From Actinoplanes xinjiangensis (lineage in GTDB: Bacteria; Actinomycetota; Actinomycetes; Mycobacteriales; Micromonosporaceae): a stretch of DNA of 64,000 nucleotides. Position 1 is the first letter of the stretch. Each line of letters starts with the position of its first letter. The translations under genes and the position numbers were made by a program. Under the pieces are notes generated by a model. The model ran no database searches and had not been told where the DNA came from. It saw only the letters and a program-made list of their open reading frames with translations. Location: positions 1 to 64,000 of the forward strand of contig NZ_QGGR01000022.1 of the NCBI RefSeq assembly GCF_003148685.1. The letters are read 5' to 3'. Positions 36,410 to 45,600 of the stretch are shown piece by piece.

Positions 36410-36995
36410 AGACACGGTAGACGTGGGTCTTGACGGTGCCTTCGGAGACGAAGATCTGCTGGGCGATCTCGGCGTTGGACAGACCCTGGGCGAGCAGGAT
36501 CAGCACCTCCCGTTCGCGGCTGCTGAGCCCCTCCACCAGGGTCTGATCCGGGCCCGGTCGTACGGTGGTGGCCGGCATCCGATCCAGCACCTGCCGGGTG
36601 ATCCTCGGGGAGAGGTAGGCGTTCCCGGCGGCCGCGGCACGGATCGCGTACGCCAGTTCCTCGGCGGCCGACTCTTTGAGCAGGAAACCGGCCGCCCCGC
36701 CGGAGAGCGCCTGCGTGACGTACTCGTCCTCGCCGAACGTGGTGAGCACGACGACCCGCACCGCCGGAGCGGCCCGGCGGATCTCCCGTAACGCGGCCAG
36801 ACCGTCCATGACCGGCATCTGGATGTCCAGCAGGGCCACGTCCGGCCGGTGCCGGACGGTCAGCTCGACCGCGGCCCGGCCGTCGGCGGCCTGGGCGACG
36901 AGTTCGATGTCGTCCACCGGCCGCAGAATCGCGTCGATCGCCGTCCGGATCAGCGAGTCGTCGTCGGCCAGCACCACCCGCAGGATTCCCGTCAC
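36333..36995 (-). CDS. NarL/LuxR-family response regulator (second NarL-type system)
   Basis: The 220-residue protein has a receiver domain (ADDDSLIR pocket, Asp57 in VALLDIQMPV) and a LuxR helix-turn-helix (LSSREREVLILLAQGLSNAEIAQQ; SEGTVKTHVYRV recognition helix). The start is GTG 36995, overlapping the kinase stop (GTGA). It closes a four-gene operon with the sensor kinase and two small membrane proteins. Its end overlaps the convergent membrane gene. Confidence 0.9.
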   Translation of the reverse strand: MTGILRVVLADDDSLIRTAIDAILRPVDDIELVAQAADGRAAVELTVRHRPDVALLDIQMPVMDGLAALREIRRAAPAVRVVVLTTFGEDEYVTQALSGGAAGFLLKESAAEELAYAIRAAAAGNAYLSPRITRQVLDRMPATTVRPGPDQTLVEGLSSREREVLILLAQGLSNAEIAQQIFVSEGTVKTHVYRVFTKLNCENRVQAAMLAQRSGLLDPP

Positions 36996-38494
36996 GGTGT
37001 CCCTTCCCGCGTCTGCTTGTCCACCAGCACCCCGTCCCGGAAACAGAATCGGTAGATCATCTCACCCGACTCGGAACCGAGCTGGTCGAGCAGGGCCGCC
37101 GGATAGTCCACACAACCGGTCGGAGCACCGGCGACGGCCGCGTCGGTGTCGGGCAGTTCCGCACGGACGGCGGCCTCCGGCTGACCGACCCGGATCGCGT
37201 CGTAGGTGTCCCGGTCGACCGCCACCATCGCGGTCGTCAGCCAGATCCCGGCGGCGCACAGCACCAGCAGACCGGCGATGGAGACCGCGGTGGTGGTGAG
37301 GACGATCCGGGAGCGGCGCCCCTGCCGCTCGATCAGGGTGGCGAAGTCCGGTCCGGTGGTGACGACAGCCGGTGGCGGCGGCGGTTCGTCGCCGCTGTAG
37401 GCGAGGGTGGCCGCCAGCCGGAACCCGCCGTCGGGTGTCGGCCCGTGGAAGAGCACACCGTTGGCGACCCGGACACGTTCGGCCAGGCCGAACAGTCCCT
37501 GCCCGGAGGTGTCCAGCGCGACCCGCCGGCCGGGCGTGTTGGTCACCCGGGCGATCAGCGCGTCCGGTTCGTACCGGAGAAGGAGCGTGATGGAACCGCC
37601 GTGCGCATGCCGCAGCGCGTTGGTGAGACCTTCCTGGATCACCCGGTAGGCGGCGTGCTCGGTGAGTGCCGCCAGCGGGCGTGGCTCGCCCTCCCGCAGG
37701 ATCTCCACCCGGGCACCGGAGGCCCGCGCCTGTTCGACGAGCTCGTCCAGGCCGGTCAGTGGCCGTACCGTCGACTGGGTCCCGTCCTGGCCGAGCAGGC
37801 CGAGGATCTGCCGCAGTTCGGTCATCGCCGCCGACGCCGTCTGCCGGACGAGATCGGCTTCGCCGGTGTGCATCATCCCCGCGTAGAGGGAGATCAGCGT
37901 CAGCCGGTTGCCCAGGGAGTCGTGCAGATCGCGGGCGATGCGGGCCCGTTCCCGCATCTGGGCCTGCCGGGCGACCTCGGCCTGCCCGCTGTGCAGCTGG
38001 ACGTTGCGCTGGTGCATGGCGGCGAGCAGGGTCCGCCGGCGGCGCACCAGCCGGGCCACGCCGGCCGGTGCACAGGCCAGCAGGGCGAACATGGCCGAGA
38101 CGAGCACGGCCCACTCCACCGTCAGCGACGTCTCCCAGAGGATCGAGAGTACGAAGCAGACCCAGCCGACCGCCAGGCCCGTCAGGACCTGCCACACCCG
38201 GGCGGCGCGGTAACTCAGCGACGCGCTGAGCACCGCCATCACCACCATGCCCTGCCCGCCGGTACCGAGACCGATCAGCGCCGCCGCGACGTAGGCACCG
38301 AGCGGGTTGATCAGCCGCAGCACCATCAGGACCGGTGTGGTGAGGCCGACCAGCCACGGCGCGAGCGGATACCAGCTCGCCGCGGCGGCCGCCACCGTGG
38401 CGGCGGCGGTCACCAGAGTCACCAGGCCGGCCTCGTAGGCCAGGCGCCGGATGCCGGCTCCGGCGATCCGCTCGCGCCATCGGGCGACGGTCAT
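36992..38494 (-). CDS. NarL-type histidine kinase with extra C-terminal extracytoplasmic domain
   Basis: The 500-residue protein starts at ATG 38494, chosen because AGAGG lies 6 nt upstream; GTG 38500 adds two residues. The N-terminal membrane region (about 20-145) has five to six helices, and a coiled linker leads to HisKA_3 with His191 (ARIARDLHDSLGNRLTLIS). HATPase_c follows (TNALRHAHGG, GQGLFGLAERV). Unusually, another membrane helix (about 397-420) and an external domain (425-500) come after the kinase core. That domain has IRVGQPEAAVRAELP, then GCVDY and RFCFRDGVLVDK, and is a paralogue of the 124-residue protein encoded upstream. The placement suggests a second, C-terminal input. Confidence 0.85.
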   Translation of the reverse strand: MTVARWRERIAGAGIRRLAYEAGLVTLVTAAATVAAAAASWYPLAPWLVGLTTPVLMVLRLINPLGAYVAAALIGLGTGGQGMVVMAVLSASLSYRAARVWQVLTGLAVGWVCFVLSILWETSLTVEWAVLVSAMFALLACAPAGVARLVRRRRTLLAAMHQRNVQLHSGQAEVARQAQMRERARIARDLHDSLGNRLTLISLYAGMMHTGEADLVRQTASAAMTELRQILGLLGQDGTQSTVRPLTGLDELVEQARASGARVEILREGEPRPLAALTEHAAYRVIQEGLTNALRHAHGGSITLLLRYEPDALIARVTNTPGRRVALDTSGQGLFGLAERVRVANGVLFHGPTPDGGFRLAATLAYSGDEPPPPPAVVTTGPDFATLIERQGRRSRIVLTTTAVSIAGLLVLCAAGIWLTTAMVAVDRDTYDAIRVGQPEAAVRAELPDTDAAVAGAPTGCVDYPAALLDQLGSESGEMIYRFCFRDGVLVDKQTREGTP

Positions 38495-38503
38495 CGACAC
38501 CTC

Positions 38504-38749
38504 TCATCGGCCTTCGCGGGCGATCCGGCGGACCGCGTCGACTGCTTCGGGCAGGCCTGCACCGGTCCGCTCGCGGTAGATCCTGACCGATGCGATCAAG
38601 CCCTCGCGGTCAAGGGTGTCCCGGACGTCCGCGCGCAGGGCTTCCGGGTCGGGTTCGGTCACCGCGCGGTGCCCCAGCAGCTGCGCGGCGATCAGCATCA
38701 CCAGGCCGGCTGCGGCGAGGACGAGGCCGGTGGCCACCAGCGGGGTCAT
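38504..38749 (-). CDS. Small membrane protein with L7/L12-like C-terminal domain
   Basis: The 81-residue protein has an N-terminal helix in the membrane (about 3-25) and a cytoplasmic part. That part (EGLIASVRIYRERTGAGLPEAVDAVRRIA in outline) resembles the C-terminal domain of ribosomal protein L7/L12, which uses the pattern KIxAIKxYRExTGxGLKEAKDxV. Membrane-bound relatives are frequent in actinobacteria and have no known role. The ATG overlaps the stop of the preceding gene, and the kinase gene follows within 10 nt, so it is part of the signalling operon. Confidence 0.75.
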   Translation of the reverse strand: MTPLVATGLVLAAAGLVMLIAAQLLGHRAVTEPDPEALRADVRDTLDREGLIASVRIYRERTGAGLPEAVDAVRRIAREGR

Positions 38750-39120
38750 CGGGCCGCACCGATGGTGACGGCGCTCTTCTCGGCCAGCTTGCCGTCGACG
38801 AAGCAGAAGCGCCACAACTCCGGGCCGTCCGCCGTCACGGGGCTGATGCCGTAGTAGACACAGGACGCCCCCGCGGGCGCGCCCTTGCGTCCCGGATCTC
38901 CCGGGTAGAGGTCCTGGTCCGTGAGGTCGGTCAGCGGGGCCGGCAGCGCGGCCAGCACCCGGCTCTGCGCGGTGCCCTCCTTCTGCGCGTCGAACTGTTC
39001 GCGGGTGAGGCTGGATCTGCTCAGCTCGACGCCGAGACCGATCCACTGGTAGGCGACCCAGCCGAGGCCGCCGCACATGATGGTGAGAACGATGGCGACG
39101 ACGATGACGATCTTGCGCAT
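38746..39120 (-). CDS. Membrane protein with BamE-like/RFCF domain, first gene of kinase operon
   Basis: The 124-residue protein has a transmembrane helix (4-26) and an external domain containing LTREQFDAQKEGTAQSRVLAALP, then SCVYY and LWRFCFVDGKLAEK. The same order (G-x-V-x-A-x-LP, C-V-x-Y, R-F-C-F-x-D-G-x-L-x-x-K) occurs at the C-terminus of the kinase encoded two genes downstream. The two Cys may pair. The short helix-plus-V..LP pattern recalls BamE/SmpA-like folds. GGAGGA precedes the ATG at 39120. It is probably a co-sensor or ligand-binding partner of the kinase. Confidence 0.72.
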   Translation of the reverse strand: MRKIVIVVAIVLTIMCGGLGWVAYQWIGLGVELSRSSLTREQFDAQKEGTAQSRVLAALPAPLTDLTDQDLYPGDPGRKGAPAGASCVYYGISPVTADGPELWRFCFVDGKLAEKSAVTIGAAR

Positions 39121-39327
39121 GTCGATTCCTCCGGGGGTGGTGGGATGCCATGAACAATCCCGGGAATCGAGGGGCGAATCGTCAGTACATCGTGGGAACG
39201 CCGGTGCTGCGGGTGTCAACGAAAGTCAGAGGCCCGGTTCAGTCGTACGACAGACGAAACGCGAGCAGGCTCCCCGGTATGACGACTGCGGCCGGGCCGG
39301 GAGTCTCCCCCCGGCCCGGCGTGGCGG

Positions 39328-40941
39328 TCAGGAGGCGAAGGTCTGCAACTCGGCGATCCGCGGCGTACCCGTGGAGTTGGTGATCTTGAGGGTCAGTTTG
39401 GTCGTGGAGACCGCCGGGAAGCTGATCGTGCCGCCGCCCGTGCCGGAGGCCAGGACCGCACCGGTGGCGCCGTTGATCACCTGGTAGGCGCCGAGGGTCG
39501 AACCGGAGGCCTCGACGATGACGACGCGGGAGACCTTGGTGGCGGCCGGCCACTTGATCGAGACGTCGCCGGTGGCGCCGTTGGGGGCCCAGAAGGTGGC
39601 GGGCTTGCCGTCCTTGACGTTGCCGTAGCTGGTGCCGCTCGCCTTGCTGGATCCATCGGCTCCGGCGCCGAGGCTCAGGTTGACGCCGCTAGGCGCCGCC
39701 GGCGAGGCGGTGGCCGACGCGGACGCGGTCGCCGAGGAGGTCGCGGTCGGTGACGCGGTCGTGGTCGCCGACGCCGACGCCGACGGTGATGCGGTGGCGG
39801 TGGCGGTGGCCGAGGGCACCGGGGCTGCGGTGGCGCTGCACTTGCCGTCCGAGACCTTCAGGCCGGTGCCGGCGCCCGCGGTCGCGGCGACGATCGCCGG
39901 CACGCACGAGGCGCCGTCGGGCGTGAACGCGTACGGGATGCTCACGCTGGTGTTGGAGGTGACGTTCGGGCCGGCCGGGTTGTTCTCGGTGCCCTTCGCC
40001 GACCAGGTGACGTTGTCGAAGATGTTGTTCGACACCTGCCAGAAGCCGGCCGCGTCGGTGTAGAAGGTGCCGAGAACGTCCTTGGAGTCCTCGAAGTAGT
40101 TACTGTCCACCCTGGCCTTGGCTCCGGCCCGCGAGTTGATGCCCGATTCGTTCAGCTTCAGGTAGTGGTTGTTGTACATGTGGGCGACACCGCCGCGCAG
40201 CAGCGGCACCCGCGAGTCGAGGTTCTCGTACCTGTTGTGGTGGAACGTGATGGCGGTGTTGCCGGTGTCGGTCTCGCTGGAGCCGATCAGGCCGCCGCGG
40301 CCGGAGTTGCGCAGGATGCTGTAGGACAGAGTGACGAACTCGGTGTCGTCCTTCATGTCGAACAGCCCGTCGTAACCGGCCGACTCGCCACCGGAGGCGA
40401 TCAGGGTGGCGTGGTCGACCCAGACGTTGCGGACCGTGCTCTCCATGCTGATCGCGTCGCCGCCGTTGGACAGCGGGGAGCCGGACTTCTTGACGTTCTG
40501 CACCGTCACGTTGCGCACGATGATGTTGCTGGAGTCGCGGAGGTGGATGCCCAGCTGGTCGAAGGTGGCTCCGGCGCCGACACCGATGATGGTGACGTTG
40601 CTGATCTCCTTGAGCTCGATCCGGTCGGCGGCGGTGTTGCAGCTGTCGCCGGACACCTTGGTGGTGTTGCCGTGGTTGATCGTGCCCTCCACCTCGATGA
40701 TGATCGGGGTGTCGGAGGCGGCGCGCCCGCACAGCGCCTGGTGGATCTGCGTGCCGGTGGTCGCCTTGACCGTGGTGCCGCCGGAGCCGCCGGTGGTGCC
40801 GCCGTTCTGGCCGGCGAACCCGTCGGCGGCAAGCACCGCGTCGGCGTTGGCCTGGAGCTGTGGCACACCGAAGGCGATCGCTCCGGCCACACCGGCGACG
40901 CCGAGCACTGCGGAGAGTCGCAGCACGACTGATCTCTTCAT
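39328..40941 (-). CDS. Secreted pectate lyase (PL1) with C-terminal F5/8-type carbohydrate-binding domain
   Basis: The 537-residue precursor has a signal peptide (to about residue 35) and a right-handed beta-helix pectate lyase of family PL1 (about 65-370). Typical blocks are VTIIGVGAGATFD, VWVDHATLIA (vWiDH motif), the Ca-site region DGLFDMKDDTEFVTLSYS in part, and the catalytic-arginine region SRVPLLRGGVAHMYNN. An Ala/Ser/Thr linker (about 380-430) leads to a discoidin-like module. The start ATG 40941 has GGTGAGA upstream; the longer frame adds non-signal sequence. It cleaves polygalacturonate by beta-elimination in plant-material degradation. Confidence 0.92.
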   Translation of the reverse strand: MKRSVVLRLSAVLGVAGVAGAIAFGVPQLQANADAVLAADGFAGQNGGTTGGSGGTTVKATTGTQIHQALCGRAASDTPIIIEVEGTINHGNTTKVSGDSCNTAADRIELKEISNVTIIGVGAGATFDQLGIHLRDSSNIIVRNVTVQNVKKSGSPLSNGGDAISMESTVRNVWVDHATLIASGGESAGYDGLFDMKDDTEFVTLSYSILRNSGRGGLIGSSETDTGNTAITFHHNRYENLDSRVPLLRGGVAHMYNNHYLKLNESGINSRAGAKARVDSNYFEDSKDVLGTFYTDAAGFWQVSNNIFDNVTWSAKGTENNPAGPNVTSNTSVSIPYAFTPDGASCVPAIVAATAGAGTGLKVSDGKCSATAAPVPSATATATASPSASASATTTASPTATSSATASASATASPAAPSGVNLSLGAGADGSSKASGTSYGNVKDGKPATFWAPNGATGDVSIKWPAATKVSRVVIVEASGSTLGAYQVINGATGAVLASGTGGGTISFPAVSTTKLTLKITNSTGTPRIAELQTFAS

Positions 40942-41355
40942 CTTTCGTCTCACCTGTTCCCGCGCATCAGATGCGCGTGCGGGGATGAGCGGCGGCCTGT
41001 TCGGGGGGATGGCCGCCGCCGTCCGATCGAGCTGACTACTGAGAGCGACCGGCAAGCCGATCATCACTTAGTGGCGGCGGAACAGGTTTTGGTTGCCCGG
41101 ATGCGGCAGGTCTTTTTCCGCGTCGTCGGGCGGCGGAGGGCTGTGGGACGACGTCGTCGACCGGCTGGTCGACACCGGTGATCAAGCGCGCTGAAGAGCT
41201 GGAACGGGGCGACTGGGGCGCGTCCGCGGTGAGTACGGCGGTGGCCCGGACGGCGGTCGCGATCGCCGCCTCCAGCGCCGTCGTCGCCGTCGTCATCACG
41301 GCGACGGGCTGAACGGGTGGTCGAGACCGCCCGGTCAGCCGAAAGGCGCCTCGAT
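40942..41355. other. Intergenic stretch with only weak coding candidates
   Basis: This holds the pectate lyase promoter. One rightward candidate, GTG 41178 to 41312, would give 44 residues (IKRAEELERGDWGA..., then a hydrophobic Ala/Val helix ending ITATG), like the membrane end of a lost protein. It has no clear ribosome binding site. A leftward frame (41036-41299) is Arg/Pro/Ser-rich without features. Neither is counted as a gene. Confidence 0.4.
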
Positions 41356-41922
41356 CTACCGCTCCTGCCGTGGAACGACATGAACGGTGAACGGCTTCAG
41401 TGGGACATCGGGAAACATCGCCAGCCCGAACTCGTCGACCGACGCCGTGCGAGTCGACTGGTCGGCCAGTGTCAGAACCACTCTCACCGGCACCGGGTCC
41501 TCCCGGACGGCATACAGCACCACCGTGATCTCGGCCGTGCCGGCCTCACTGTCGATGTCACCCTCTATCTCGGCTTCGGGTGCGTACCCGTAATCGGCGA
41601 CGTTGCCGACTACCTTGTTGATCAACGGAACCGACATCGAGCCCCTGGCGAGTACGGCTTCCTGCGGCGCTTGCCGCAGCCACTCCTCGATCTCGGCGAG
41701 GGTGATGGTGGCGACGGAGTCCAGTGAATCCTCCGCGGAGACTGTCGTCGCCGATCGGTTCAGCACCGACAGCGCACGCCGCTGCGCCTCCGTCATCTCG
41801 GACTCGGGAATGGTGGCGTCCTCATGCTCGTCGCTCGCGTCAAGTTCAGAGATCAGGCCGAGTAGCGTGACGTGGTCGTTCACGCCCTCTCCGCCCGTCT
41901 CCGACTCCTTGAACCGTGACAT
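41356..41922 (-). CDS. 188-residue partner of the ECF sigma factor in the CHAT locus
   Basis: The protein has an acidic N-terminal half (HVTLLGLISELDASDEHED) and a middle segment (ATITLAEIEEWLRQ). The all-beta C-terminal half (ITVVLYAVREDPVPVRVVLTL, then VDEFGLAMFPDVPLKPFTVHVVP, quoted in part) resembles carboxypeptidase-regulatory-like Ig domains. There is no zinc anti-sigma HxxxCxxC motif and no membrane helix. It starts 13 nt after the sigma gene stop with GAAGGGA, the place where anti-sigma genes usually sit. I infer that it binds the sigma factor or is the substrate of the CHAT protease upstream. No family name is known to me. Confidence 0.72.
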   Translation of the reverse strand: MSRFKESETGGEGVNDHVTLLGLISELDASDEHEDATIPESEMTEAQRRALSVLNRSATTVSAEDSLDSVATITLAEIEEWLRQAPQEAVLARGSMSVPLINKVVGNVADYGYAPEAEIEGDIDSEAGTAEITVVLYAVREDPVPVRVVLTLADQSTRTASVDEFGLAMFPDVPLKPFTVHVVPRQER

Positions 41923-41935
41923 GCGAGGTCCCTTC

Positions 41936-42541
41936 TCATTTCGCCACGAGGCTTCCGACGCCTCGCAGAAGCTCGACGGCTGCCCGCAGCCGGGTCTTTG
42001 AAGTATTGACCGGTATACCGATGAGTTCGGCAATCTCTTTATGTGTGTGTCCTTTGAGGATCAGTTCGGTCACTGATCGAAGGTGCTCGGGCAGGTTTTC
42101 GACGGCGGCCAGCAGGCGTGCCGACATGTCCTCGCGAACGGCGAGGCTCTCCGGGCCCTCATCCTCAGCCTGGGGCTCGGCGCCGCCCTCGACGCGCTGG
42201 TCGAGGGATTCGGTCGTGTACTGCCCACCCCGTTTCCAGGCCGTCTCCCGGCGGATTCGCTCCAGCATCACATTCTGGACGAGCCGCCGTAGCCAGGCCG
42301 TGGGCGATTGGATCGGCTCGGTGAGCCGCCCTTCGGAGAGGAGTTCGTATATGTGCTGCCATGAGTCCTGAGCGAGTTCCTGGGCGGCCGGGACATCACC
42401 CTTGCTGAGCCAACGGGCCCTGCGATAGATCACCTCTACAGCGTCGTCGAAGGTCATACCGACGAGGTCTTGAAAGCGGTGCATGGGGCTGCCGGCACTG
42501 TCGGCTTGGTGATCCCCGGTTTCCGCTGAGGGATCCTCCAT
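41936..42541 (-). CDS. ECF-type RNA polymerase sigma factor of the CHAT locus
   Basis: The 201-residue protein has sigma region 2 (about 28-100; AQELAQDSWQHIYELL, then TAWLRRLVQNVMLERIRRE in part) and region 4 (about 140-195; LPEHLRSVTELILKGHTHKEIAE, with recognition helix IPVNTSKTRLRAAVELL). This is the compact ECF layout. GGAGAGGAGGGG precedes the ATG at 42541. It lies between the CHAT protease gene (79 bp upstream) and the 188-residue gene (13 nt downstream), all leftward. No classical anti-sigma gene is adjacent, so control by the CHAT protein or the 188-residue protein is plausible. Confidence 0.85.
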   Translation of the reverse strand: MEDPSAETGDHQADSAGSPMHRFQDLVGMTFDDAVEVIYRRARWLSKGDVPAAQELAQDSWQHIYELLSEGRLTEPIQSPTAWLRRLVQNVMLERIRRETAWKRGGQYTTESLDQRVEGGAEPQAEDEGPESLAVREDMSARLLAAVENLPEHLRSVTELILKGHTHKEIAELIGIPVNTSKTRLRAAVELLRGVGSLVAK

Positions 42542-42619
42542 GACCCCTCCTCTCCCACTCGGATGCTCGATGTGTCATCCGTACCGATGCGGCCGGACGC
42601 TCGAGGGTTTGCCGTACGG

Positions 42620-45600
42620 CTACTTTTTTCTCCAGCGCCGACCGGCCCGGGCGCCGTCGCGTCGGTGTGGGGGCCGCGCCGAGCGGGCGTCCAGGGGTAG
42701 CGGAGTCCCTCCGTGCACGTAGGGCGCCCAGTCGCAGGGACGTCCACCGGCGGCGATCGTCGCCAGGCAGGCCTGCTGATATGCCGTCAGGCTGTCTTGG
42801 CCGGCCCACCCGCCGTAGAAGAGGTGTGCGAACTGTTTCCCGCCGACGGCTGGCACCGGTGCCAGCGCCGAGATCTCCGAAACGACGCCCCGGGCGCGTA
42901 GCGCGAGCGGGAACCCGTTCAGGTCGCCCGCGTGCGGTGTGTGTCGCCCGACGCTACAGGCGTTCGTGAAGGCGAAGGTCGCCCGGCACCCGGACCGTAA
43001 CCACTCGCCCGCGGTGACCGCCACGCTCGGGGACAGCCGTAGTCGCGACGCCATCGATGCCGGCCAGGATTGGAAGTCACCATGCGCCGCGATGTGAACG
43101 ACATGCCACCGCTGGTCGGGCTCCAGGAGCTCTCGTCGTCCGCGGGCCGCCTTGTCCGGCTTGGCAACCTCGAAGCCCAGCGCCTTCAACTGCCGGGTGA
43201 CGGCATACGCCTCCACGCCTGCGCTGATCTCGGGGTCCCAACCGGCCACGAGCGCTCGACGGAGCCCGGCGGGTGCGGCCGCCGGCTTCGCCAGGTTCGG
43301 CATGTACGAGACCCGATGCCGCTCGATGAGGTGGCCTTCCGGTCCCAGCGCCGCATGCACGGGGAGGCCGGCGAAGCCCTGGTGCGGGATGACGACGATG
43401 TCGTCGGTGTCTCCCAGGTGCGGCTGGAGCGGTTCGACGACGACTTCGTACAGCTTGCGGAGGGCGTTGACCGATCTGGCGTTGCGGCGCGTGGGCCGAA
43501 GCTCGAACCAGACCGCCCTCCTGAGTTGATCGAGATATTGGGAGGTCACCGCCAACGACACCGACCAGGAACGTATGCCCTCGGGGGTGACGGAGTGCCC
43601 CAGTGCCCAGTAGCCGCCCTGCGCGGTTCCGAGGAGTTGGACGAACGACGTCGAAGGCCCGAAGGCGGCCGCCATCTCGGCCGTCTCCGCCGGTTCCTGC
43701 GCGACTGGGGGTAGTGGCCGGGTCAGACGTTTACGCATCAGGAACAGCAACTGCTCGTCGGCGGTCGGCTGTCGTTGCGAGAACTGCTCGGCGAGTTCGA
43801 ACTCCTCCGCCAGGCCGGGAGTGTCGAGGAAGATGCGGTTGAGGGCGCCCAGGCTGGAGATCGCCGTGTTGAACGCCAGATTCGGCTGCCCCCACTTGGC
43901 CAGGGAGCAGGCCATCGATGTCGAGGCCTTGGTCATGGCGCGAGCGATGTCGATGAGGTCGGCAGTACCACGAGCGGAGATGATCGCGGACTGGACCAGG
44001 TCCGACATCGCCCGAACCGCATCGGCCATGGCCACGCCGTCACCACGCTGCCGGGCGTCCGCCAACAAGAACTGCTGTGCCCGTACAGCCTCGTTCCATC
44101 GACCGGTCCGTATCGCGGAGACGAACGCCTCCTGTGCCGCCGGACGCGCTGTGCCGGCCTTGATCACCTCAGCGCTGCGGGCGAGATTGTTGAGCAGCTG
44201 CGGCCGAAGCCAACTGGCGTAGTTGACGGCGAACTCGTCAGCAAGCTCGAGAGCAGCCCGTTCCACCTCGTCCGGGGTGGAACATTCGGTGGGTTTGAGC
44301 CGGCCGGTTCGGGAGACCCGCTCCGGTGGATGCCAGTTCTCCACCGCAGTAAGCGTCTCGATGACCTCGGTCAGGGGTGACCCGCTCTTGGGCAGGTGCA
44401 TGAGGTTGAGAACGATGGCCACGACGTGCTGCCGGCGCACCGCATCGGCGAGTCGTTCTCTCGGATCGACTGCGGAGTGAGCGACCGCCTGTTCGGACTT
44501 GGGCTCGTCCACGCCCGTGGTCAGGTCATCGATGACCGCGGTCTCGGAAAGATCGAGCTCGTCGTCATCCAGCTCGTCCTCGGCGGCGGGGGGATCCCAC
44601 TGGGGCGCGCGCTGCGGCACCGGCGAAGCGGCAGTCACCGCTGAATCCGGCCGCAAAGCGTCGACCCGCCTCAACGCGTCGGCCTGCCGCTCCCAGAACC
44701 AGGCGGCGGTGGGCCGCTTGGTGCGATAGAGGACCTTGCTGAGGTCGAGACAGGCACTCGCCAGTCGCACCGACAGGCGGTCCCGTTGCCGGGAGTTCAA
44801 TTCGTCGAAATGGCCGGCGTCGAGGTGGCGGAAGAGCAATTCGAAGCGGTGGATGCGCTGCTCGACATTGACATCTGCGCGGATGCCGTTGAGCAGGCTG
44901 TCCGCCAGCTGCGTGGGTGTTTCACACAGCTCGATCGCGAGTTTCACCGCCTCTTCACTACGTTGGGAGAGGCCGAGCTCGGCGGTGACCGTGGCGATCT
45001 TGTCCAGGACATGGGCGACCACGGCGCGCAACTGCTGCGGAATCGGGCGGCCCGACGGCAGCCGGCTGTTCGTCGGCGTGTCGGCTTCGGCTTCGTCCTC
45101 GGGAAGCCAGATGTCCAGGTCGGTCAGGGCTTGGTCCAGTGCGTCGAGGCGCCGCCGCTCAGCAAGATGAAAGGGGACGACGTGCTTGCGACGTAGGACA
45201 TACCAGAGGTGTGCCTCGGAGATGCCGAGTTCGGCCAGCCCCCGTGCGACGCCGGCCGATGGACCGAACCGGGAGATCATCTCGCGGGCCACAGTGACGC
45301 GGTCCAGCGCGATGTTCATGGTGTCGACCCACTCCGGCCCTCGCGGCTCCGGCCAATGGCAGAGCGCGGAGACGTACAGGCGGACGATCTGGACGATCCC
45401 GCCTGCTGACCTGACGTCTTCGGGTAGCTCCTCGGCGTACCGCCAGGCTTCGTCGGAGTGCTGGACGGCGGCCACCGGGTCGCGCGCGATGAACGCGTTG
45501 GAGCCGGCAGTGCAGAGCAGGTAGGGCCACCCGCCCCGGCGGACATGTCGGTTCGCCTCGCCCCCGAACGAGGGCGCCAACTCATGTACCAGATCGGTGT

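Noticed and set aside
34330-36420. Rightward 696-residue frame across the kinase and membrane-protein genes
   Set aside because: The translation is Arg/Gly/His-rich without membrane or domain pattern. It overlaps two well-supported genes in other frames.
39700-39850. Repetitive DNA in the pectate lyase gene as a regulatory repeat
   Set aside because: It encodes the Ala/Ser/Thr linker between the lyase and the binding domain.
41036-41299. Leftward 87-residue frame before the pectate lyase gene
   Set aside because: It is Ser/Arg/Pro-rich with no ribosome binding site; its position matches the pectate lyase promoter region.
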